Positions 43,131 through 48,441 of a stretch of DNA of 48,441 bases are shown piece by piece. Under the pieces are notes generated by a model. It worked only from the letters and a program-made list of their open reading frames with translations. It was not told the DNA's origin and ran no database searches. Made by a program: the position numbers and the translations under genes. The stretch's first letter is position 1; the number at the start of each line of letters is the position of its first letter. Origin of the DNA: Anaerolineales bacterium (lineage in GTDB: Bacteria; Chloroflexota; Anaerolineae; Anaerolineales; UBA11858); NCBI GenBank assembly GCA_028278545.1, contig JANQED010000162.1, positions 1-48,441 on the forward strand, written 5' to 3'.

Positions 43131-43220
43131 TGATTTCCTGCTCGCGATGTACGCTGGTAGGCTGCTTTGCCATTAACAGAACGATAATGAAGGCTTGAAC
43201 CAACAAGGAGTTGAAATTCT

Positions 43221-44099
43221 ATGAAACCACCTCCCTTCGAGTATTACGCACCCACGACAGTGGAAGAAGCTGTAGCCCACTTGGCGGAACATGGCTACGA
43301 TGCCAAACCCCTGGCCGGTGGACAAAGCCTGATCCCGATGATGAATTTCCGCTTGGCTCAACCTGCCGTATTGGTTGATTTGAACAATATCGCCGAGCTG
43401 TCTTTCATTCGCCCGGGCGATGAGGGCGGTCTGTCGATTGGCGCGATGACACGCCACCAGACGGTCGAGAAAGATGCCTTAGTTGCTGAGCGAGCACCGT
43501 TGATCGATGAGACGATGCCCCAGATCGCCACCCGGCAAATCCGCAGCCGCGGCACCATTGGCGGCAGCCTGGCCCACGCTGACCCCTCTGCCGAGCTGGT
43601 TTCCGTTAGCGTGGTTTTGGATGGAAAGTTCCGTGTGGTCAGTCAGAAAGGCGAACGTTGGGTTCCGGCGAGCGAGTTCTTCTTGGGATTGTTCACTTCC
43701 GTTCTGGAGCCGGAAGAATTGCTGGCTGAAATCAGTTTGCCGCCTCTCCCGGACCGTTCAGGCTGGTCTTTGATGGAGATTGCCCGTCGGCCGCACGACT
43801 TCTGTCTGATCGGTGTGGTTGCCTTGGTCACGCTGGACGAGGAGCAGAATTGTAAACAGGCTCGGATTGCATTTTTGAGCGCTGGCGATGGCCCTATGCA
43901 GGCTCAAAACGCCGCTAAGGTGCTTGAGGGACAGCCGTTCACCCCCGAAGTTATCCAGGAGGCCGCTGAGGTTGCTGTGGCTTCTGATATCGATCCCAGC
44001 AGCGACATCCATGCTACGGCTGATTTCCGCCGCCATCTGGCTAATGTGCTGGCCCAACGCGCCCTGACGCAGGCTTTCGAGCGCGCCGTGGGGAATTAA
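43221..44099 (+). CDS. Molybdenum hydroxylase FAD-binding (medium) subunit
   Basis: 292 residues of the CoxM/XdhB type. The two FAD pyrophosphate-binding motifs are visible: AGGQSLIPMMNFRLA near residue 33 and TIGGSLAHADPSAEL near 110. It passes electrons from the 2Fe-2S subunit to the final acceptor. The ATG has AAGGAG upstream. It is the first of a tightly spaced four-gene operon with the small and large subunits and a CoxG-like protein, and follows the NmrA-like gene by 90 bases. Confidence 0.95.
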   Translation: MKPPPFEYYAPTTVEEAVAHLAEHGYDAKPLAGGQSLIPMMNFRLAQPAVLVDLNNIAELSFIRPGDEGGLSIGAMTRHQTVEKDALVAERAPLIDETMPQIATRQIRSRGTIGGSLAHADPSAELVSVSVVLDGKFRVVSQKGERWVPASEFFLGLFTSVLEPEELLAEISLPPLPDRSGWSLMEIARRPHDFCLIGVVALVTLDEEQNCKQARIAFLSAGDGPMQAQNAAKVLEGQPFTPEVIQEAAEVAVASDIDPSSDIHATADFRRHLANVLAQRALTQAFERAVGN

Positions 44100-44110
44100 G
44101 GAGAAAAACT

Positions 44111-44587
44111 ATGAGCGATCTTTTCAATCTCTCCCTGACCGTCAACGGTGCAGCCTACGAACGCCAGGTGGAACCGCGCCTGTTGTTAAGCGACTTCCTG
44201 CGTCAAAACCTTGGCCTGACGGGAACGCATGTTGGCTGTGAACATGGTGTCTGTGGCGCCTGTACGATCCTTTTCGATGGGGAACCAGCACGGTCCTGCC
44301 TGATTTTTGCTGTTCAGGCTCATGGACACGAGGTGCTCACTGTGGAAGGTATGGGCACAATTGACAATCTGCACCCTCTCCAGGAAGCCTTCTGGGAAGC
44401 GCATGGATTGCAGTGCGGCTTTTGCACACCTGGCTTCCTGACCACATTGCTGCCTTTCCTGGAGGAGAACCCTGATCCCAGCGAAGAAGAGATCCGCGAA
44501 GCTATCTCCGGAAATCTCTGCCGCTGTACGGGCTACCAGCACATTGTTGATGCAGTCAAGTTGGCTGCGGAAAAGATGCGGACATAA
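44111..44587 (+). CDS. Molybdenum hydroxylase 2Fe-2S (small) subunit
   Basis: 158 residues of the CoxS/XdhC type. The plant-ferredoxin-like cluster ligands are C43, C48, C51 and C63. The second, helical-domain cluster ligands are C102, C105, C137 and C139 (CGFCTPGF and NLCRCTGY). It relays electrons from the molybdenum site to FAD. It starts 11 bases after the medium subunit with a GGAG site. Confidence 0.97.
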   Translation: MSDLFNLSLTVNGAAYERQVEPRLLLSDFLRQNLGLTGTHVGCEHGVCGACTILFDGEPARSCLIFAVQAHGHEVLTVEGMGTIDNLHPLQEAFWEAHGLQCGFCTPGFLTTLLPFLEENPDPSEEEIREAISGNLCRCTGYQHIVDAVKLAAEKMRT

Positions 44588-44598
44588 GGAGTGCAGCC

Positions 44599-46944
44599 GT
44601 GACAAAAGAATTCATTGGTAAACGCATAAAAAGAAACGAAGACCCGCGTCTGCTGACCGGACAGGCGCTGTTTGTGGATGATGTCGATATCCCCGGTATG
44701 TTGCATGCTGCTTTCGTGCGCAGCGATTACGCCCACGCCAAAATCGTCAGCATCGATACATCGACAGCCCGGCAGATGCCGGGTGTGGTGGCGGTTTATA
44801 CTGCCGAAGATATGGGCGATGAGTGGCAGCCGGGTCCGCCCCTGGTTTCTCCCCCGCCCACGGTCGAGGATGTCGTTTTTCATTCACGCCGTCAAGCTCC
44901 CCTGGTAAAGGACAAAGTGCGCCATGCGGGTGAGACGGTGGCAGTGGTGGTTGCCGAGAGTCGTTATTTGGCTGAAGACGCCGCTGAGGAGATCTGGGTT
45001 GAATATGACCCTTTGCCGGCTGTCGTAGATATCGAGAAGGGATTGGAACCCAACAGTCCCCTCGTGCATGATGACCTGGAGTCAAACTTGGCAGCACATC
45101 TTTCTCAAGAGAAAGGCGATTACGAAGCAGCCAAGGCCCAGGCTGACGTGGTTATCAGCAAAAAGATTCACATTGACCGCGGCGCGGCAGCCGCCATGGA
45201 GAATCGCGGCATCGTCGCTCACTGGGATGAGAAGGGCCAACTGCTGACGATCTGGGATACAACCCAGGCGCCGATTCCTATCCGTAATGGCACCGCGGCG
45301 AGGTTGGGCTTATCTGAGAACCAGGTGCGGGTGATCGCGCCCTTCGTTGGGGGTGGGTTCGGGCCGAAAATCATGATGTTCTACCCTGAGGAGATGCTCA
45401 TCCCCTGGATTTCGATGAAGCTCTGCCGTCCCATCAAATGGATCGAAGATCGCCGCGAGAATTTCTATGCGACTACGCAAGAGCGCGGGCAGGTCCACGA
45501 AGTTGAGATGGCTTTGACCAAAGACGGCAAGATTTTGGGGTTGAAAGATGATTTCCTGCACGACACTGGCGCGTTCGACCCCTATGGGCTGACCATTCCC
45601 CTCAACACGCAGAGCCACGTCATGGGGCCTTATGAGATTGCGAACTTCTCCTCGGAATTTAAGGTCGTCTTCACCAACAAGACCATCGTGACCCCCGTTC
45701 GAGGCGCCGGACGCCCTCAGGGTGTCTATATCATCGAACGTTTGATGGATGCTGCCGCGCGAGAATTGGATATCGATCCCATAGAAATCCGCAAGAAGAA
45801 CCTGATTGCACCGGACGCATTCCCCTACAGCCATTCGATCATCGATCAGGCTTTTGCGGAGCTGATCTTGGATAGTGGAGATTATCTGCCCACGTTTGAA
45901 AAAGCCATCGAGATGATCGGTTATCGACAGTTCATCGAGCAGGAACAGCCGCGTTTGCGCGCCGAGGGCAAATACGTGGGTATTGGCATCACCCCCTTCA
46001 TCGAGACCACTGGCGTTGGCCCTTATGAGGGCGCGCGTGTGCAGATCGAACCCAGCGGCAAGGTCAACCTGGCTACGGGCATTGGCACACAGGGGCAAGG
46101 GCATTTCACTTCCTTTGCCCAAATTGTTGCCGAGCAATTAGGCGTCGATGTCACGGATGTGCGCATCATCACTGGCGATACGGCCGAGTTCCATTGGGGG
46201 ACGGGAACCTTTGCCAGCCGCGGCGCAGTGGTGGCTGGAAATGCAGTTTATGCAGCCGCCTCAGGGGTGCGTAAGAAAGTGCTCAAGATGGCCAGCAAAG
46301 TCTTGGATGCCCCTGAGGAAGAGCTTGAAATCCAGGATGGTATGGTGCGTGTGGCCGATATCCCGCGTATGTCGATCAGCCTCGGCGAGTTGGCTGCACA
46401 GGCTAATCCTTTGCGCGGTGCAGTTGAACCGGGCACAGAGCCGGGCCTGGAGGCCACGGATTATTTCGGGCCTCAATACGGTGCTACAGCTTTTGGAACG
46501 CATGCCATGATCATCGAGGTTGATCCTGAAACCATGCTGGTTGAGATCAAACGTTACGTCACCGCTGAGGATTGTGGCAGAATGCTCAACCCTTTGATTG
46601 TAGAGGGTCAGGTTCACGGTGGGGTTTCCATGGGGATCGGGAACGCTTATTATGAGCAACTTCATTTTGACGAGAATGGGCAACTGCTCAACGCCTCTTT
46701 AGCGGACTATTTGATCCCCTCTTCTATGGAGATGCCGCCTCGAATCGAGGTGGGGCATGCGGAAACCAAGTCTCCGCTAAGCGAGTTGGGCACGAAAGGT
46801 GTGGGTGAAGCGGGCACCATACCGGTACCGGCCTGCTTTGCTCAGGCCCTCGAAAATGCCCTGCAAGACTTTGATCTGGAAATAGCTGAGACGCCGCTCA
46901 GCCCTAACAGGTTATATGAACTGTTGTACAAGAAGGAGCAGTGA
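44599..46944 (+). CDS. Molybdenum hydroxylase large (molybdopterin) subunit
   Basis: 781 residues from a GTG with AAGGAG upstream. Segments include RIKRNEDPRLLTGQALFVDD at the start, GGGFGPKIMMFYPEE, the active-site loop VRGAGRPQG, GTQGQGHFTSFAQI and the C-terminal GTKGVGEAGTIP with its catalytic glutamate. The loop is the GAGR form, not the AYRCSFR of true form I CO dehydrogenase, so the substrate is more likely a heterocycle or aldehyde. It completes the three-subunit enzyme. The CoxG-like gene begins three bases after its stop. Confidence 0.95.
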   Translation: MTKEFIGKRIKRNEDPRLLTGQALFVDDVDIPGMLHAAFVRSDYAHAKIVSIDTSTARQMPGVVAVYTAEDMGDEWQPGPPLVSPPPTVEDVVFHSRRQAPLVKDKVRHAGETVAVVVAESRYLAEDAAEEIWVEYDPLPAVVDIEKGLEPNSPLVHDDLESNLAAHLSQEKGDYEAAKAQADVVISKKIHIDRGAAAAMENRGIVAHWDEKGQLLTIWDTTQAPIPIRNGTAARLGLSENQVRVIAPFVGGGFGPKIMMFYPEEMLIPWISMKLCRPIKWIEDRRENFYATTQERGQVHEVEMALTKDGKILGLKDDFLHDTGAFDPYGLTIPLNTQSHVMGPYEIANFSSEFKVVFTNKTIVTPVRGAGRPQGVYIIERLMDAAARELDIDPIEIRKKNLIAPDAFPYSHSIIDQAFAELILDSGDYLPTFEKAIEMIGYRQFIEQEQPRLRAEGKYVGIGITPFIETTGVGPYEGARVQIEPSGKVNLATGIGTQGQGHFTSFAQIVAEQLGVDVTDVRIITGDTAEFHWGTGTFASRGAVVAGNAVYAAASGVRKKVLKMASKVLDAPEEELEIQDGMVRVADIPRMSISLGELAAQANPLRGAVEPGTEPGLEATDYFGPQYGATAFGTHAMIIEVDPETMLVEIKRYVTAEDCGRMLNPLIVEGQVHGGVSMGIGNAYYEQLHFDENGQLLNASLADYLIPSSMEMPPRIEVGHAETKSPLSELGTKGVGEAGTIPVPACFAQALENALQDFDLEIAETPLSPNRLYELLYKKEQ

Positions 46945-46946
46945 CC

Positions 46947-47405
46947 ATGAGAATAGAAGGCGAATACACCTTTTCTGGCACTCGTGAGGATGTTTGGGAG
47001 ATCGTACGCGACCCGGAAATCCTTTCGACGGCTTTGCCAGGGACTCAGAAATTTGAACAGGTTGGCGAGAACGAATACGAAGGCCGGATGAACGTCCGCA
47101 TTGGGCCGGTTTCTGGCACCTTTGGCGGGAAATTGACCGTCTCCAACGAGATACCGCCGGAAAGCTATACGCTCACTGTCGAAGGCACCGGAAAAGTCGG
47201 TTTCCTGAAGGGCACTGGCGATGTTGAGCTTCTTGATCAGGGTGATGGCACGACGCTGATGAAATATGACGGCGAAGTGCAGATAGGCGGTAGGGTAGCC
47301 AGCGTTGGGCAGCGGCTTTTTGATACGGTGAGCAAAAGCATGATCAAGCAAGGGCTCGAAAAGCTGGATGAAGCTTTGCAGGCTCGCTCCTCGGATGCTG
47401 ACTAG
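46947..47405 (+). CDS. CoxG-like SRPBCC-domain protein
   Basis: 152 residues from the ATG at 46947 with AAGGAG upstream. It has the START/SRPBCC pattern of CoxG proteins: EGEYTFSGTREDVWEIVRDP, then LPGTQKFEQVGENEY and a final long helix with GQRLFDTVSKSMIKQGLEKL. CoxG proteins accompany molybdenum hydroxylases, and some bind hydrophobic quinones or help anchor the enzyme. It ends the operon; its small size and lack of a membrane tail suggest a soluble carrier. Confidence 0.92.
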   Translation: MRIEGEYTFSGTREDVWEIVRDPEILSTALPGTQKFEQVGENEYEGRMNVRIGPVSGTFGGKLTVSNEIPPESYTLTVEGTGKVGFLKGTGDVELLDQGDGTTLMKYDGEVQIGGRVASVGQRLFDTVSKSMIKQGLEKLDEALQARSSDAD

Positions 47406-47472
47406 GTTATTTGACTAGACAACTGATGCCCGGGATGCTCGATAAAAATCGCCTAAAAATCTACAGGATTGT

Positions 47473-47679
47473 TTGACAAGCTTTTTGTGATTATGTACAA
47501 TGTCAGAGTTCTTTCAGCGGGCGATATGGTAAATGCAGCGAATAATTGTTTCTGGTAGTAAGTGTTGTCCGTGCCAGTTTCTCATCTTCTTTTATGAAAG
47601 GAGGATGCCTCTCAAATCAAACACCCCCCTTTTTACTAAATATCCTATCCATTCATGCATATTCCCTAAGGAGGAATAG
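47473..47679 (+). promoter_or_regulatory. Strong promoter and ~170-base leader of the BMP lipoprotein gene
   Basis: TTGACA (47473-47478), a 17-base spacer and TACAAT (47496-47501) form a near-consensus promoter. The leader to the ATG at 47680 is about 170 bases and includes AAAGGAGG at 47598-47605, far from any usable start. No known riboswitch was recognised. Confidence 0.75.
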
Positions 47680-48441
47680 ATGAAACTCAAAAGAATAGCT
47701 TGGATTTTGGCCACACTACTGATCGTTTCCTCGATGTTGTTGGCTGCCTGTCAACCTTCTGCACCGGCCGAAGAAGCCGCCCCCGCGGAAGAAGAAGCTG
47801 CACCGGCTGAAGAAGCTGCGCCAGAGGAAGAGGTAATGGCTTTCAAGGCCTGCCAGGTGACCGATGTTGGCGGCATCGACGACAAGTCGTTCAACGCCAC
47901 CGCCTGGAAAGGCATGGAAGACGCCATGGCTGATTTGGGCATCGAGGCCAAGTACCTCGAATCTCAGCAGCAGACCGACTATGAAGTCAACATCAACGCC
48001 TTCGTCGAAGAGGGCTGCGACCTGATCATGGCCGTCGGCTTCCTGCTCGGCGATGCTACAGCAGCTGCTGCTGGCGCCAACCCCGATCAGATGTTCGGCA
48101 TCGTGGATGTCAACTGGCTTGAATCCCCCAACCTGTATGGGTCCGGCTTCGCCATCAACGAGGCCACCTTCCTGGCTGGTTACTTGGCTGCTGGCATGAC
48201 CCAGACGGGCGTTGTGGCTACCTATGGTGGTATTCAAATCCCGCCGGTGGAAATCTTCATGGATGGCTTCGTGCTGGGTGTTGAAGCATACAATGCTGCC
48301 CATGGCACCGAAGTTCAGGCTTTGGGCTGGGATTACACCGAGCGCAACGGTCTCTTCGTGGGCAACTTCGAGAGCACCGATGATGGCCGCACCATGGGCG
48401 AGAGCCTGATGGACGAAGGCGCCGACATCATTATGCCTGTG
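47680..48441 (+). CDS. BMP-family (PnrA-like) substrate-binding lipoprotein, cut by window edge
   Basis: The 254 codons present start at an ATG with AAGGAGGAA upstream. A Sec lipoprotein signal ends at Cys24 (LLAAC), followed by an Ala/Glu/Pro linker. The BMP-family binding domain then shows VTDVGGIDDKSFNATAW, GCDLIMAVGFLLGDA and VATYGGIQIPPVEIFMDGF. Characterised members bind nucleosides or purines for ABC import. The protein continues past the right edge, with perhaps 130 residues missing. Its partner ATPase and permeases would be expected just outside. Location beside a molybdenum hydroxylase operon suits uptake of a purine-like compound. Confidence 0.93.
   Translation, partial: MKLKRIAWILATLLIVSSMLLAACQPSAPAEEAAPAEEEAAPAEEAAPEEEVMAFKACQVTDVGGIDDKSFNATAWKGMEDAMADLGIEAKYLESQQQTDYEVNINAFVEEGCDLIMAVGFLLGDATAAAAGANPDQMFGIVDVNWLESPNLYGSGFAINEATFLAGYLAAGMTQTGVVATYGGIQIPPVEIFMDGFVLGVEAYNAAHGTEVQALGWDYTERNGLFVGNFESTDDGRTMGESLMDEGADIIMPV

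Noticed and set aside
44599..46944. Carbon monoxide dehydrogenase large subunit
   Set aside because: The active-site loop reads RGAGRPQG rather than the AYRCSFR of form I CO dehydrogenase, so only a general molybdenum hydroxylase call is supported.
47515..47580. Purine riboswitch upstream of the BMP gene
   Set aside because: Short pieces such as GATATGG, GTTTCT and GTCCG occur, but order and spacing do not give the three-helix junction of that class.

Overview
The window looks like part of the chromosome of an anaerobic Chloroflexota bacterium, probably of the Anaerolineae. This is inferred from gene content, the acidic AAPAEE-type linkers behind the lipoprotein cysteines, and several promoters that appear to give leaderless mRNAs. 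No rRNA, tRNA, CRISPR array, phage or transposase was seen.

The dominant theme is corrinoid-dependent demethylation. Eight intact genes and one decayed remnant of the MttB (trimethylamine methyltransferase) superfamily lie in the first 32 kb. Two small corrinoid proteins accompany them, one cut by the left edge. None of the intact genes has an internal amber codon, so they are of the non-pyrrolysine type, whose characterised members demethylate glycine betaine, proline betaine, carnitine and related quaternary amines. Six have the usual motif set; two (2276-3703 and 22889-24352) differ at several otherwise shared motifs.

Layout. 1-5165 (minus): an operon of three MttB genes, one MttB remnant and a corrinoid protein. 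5343-8622 (plus, divergent): an Asp/Glu-racemase-like protein, an MttB and a cysteine-rich 4Fe-4S protein. 8835-13874: a block unrelated to demethylation, with a small unknown protein, a GT4 glycosyltransferase and GH63-like hydrolase pair, a zinc alcohol dehydrogenase and a YbaK-type deacylase. 14353-22692: a complete peptide/opine-type ABC importer with a Tat-lipoprotein binding protein, then a CBS-pair protein and an MttB. 22889-25028: the divergent MttB plus the second corrinoid protein. 25115-28374 (minus): IclR regulator, MttB and AEC-family transporter. 28725-33113 (minus): GntR regulator, MttB and a lone molybdenum hydroxylase large subunit. 33232-36744: a PLP transsulfuration-type enzyme, an anaerobic sulfatase-maturase-type radical SAM enzyme and a DUF2877 protein.

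36962-42228 carries FdrA, a DUF1116 protein and a two-domain cyclase-family protein. With the divergent DUF2877 gene this is the FdrA/YlbE/YlbF set linked to oxamate carbamoyl transfer in allantoin breakdown. A four-helix-bundle (23S rRNA intervening-sequence type) gene, flanked by inverted arrays of a degenerate heptamer, interrupts the set and looks like a small inserted element. 42279-47405 holds an NmrA-like protein and a full three-subunit molybdenum hydroxylase with a CoxG-like protein. The right end enters a BMP-family lipoprotein gene, a family that often imports nucleosides.

Taken together (inference), the region reads as an uptake and breakdown island for N-methylated nitrogen compounds. 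Importers deliver substrates, parallel MttB enzymes pass methyl groups to shared corrinoid proteins, and molybdenum hydroxylases, cyclase-type hydrolases and a carbamoyl-transfer module process the demethylated or ring-containing remainder.
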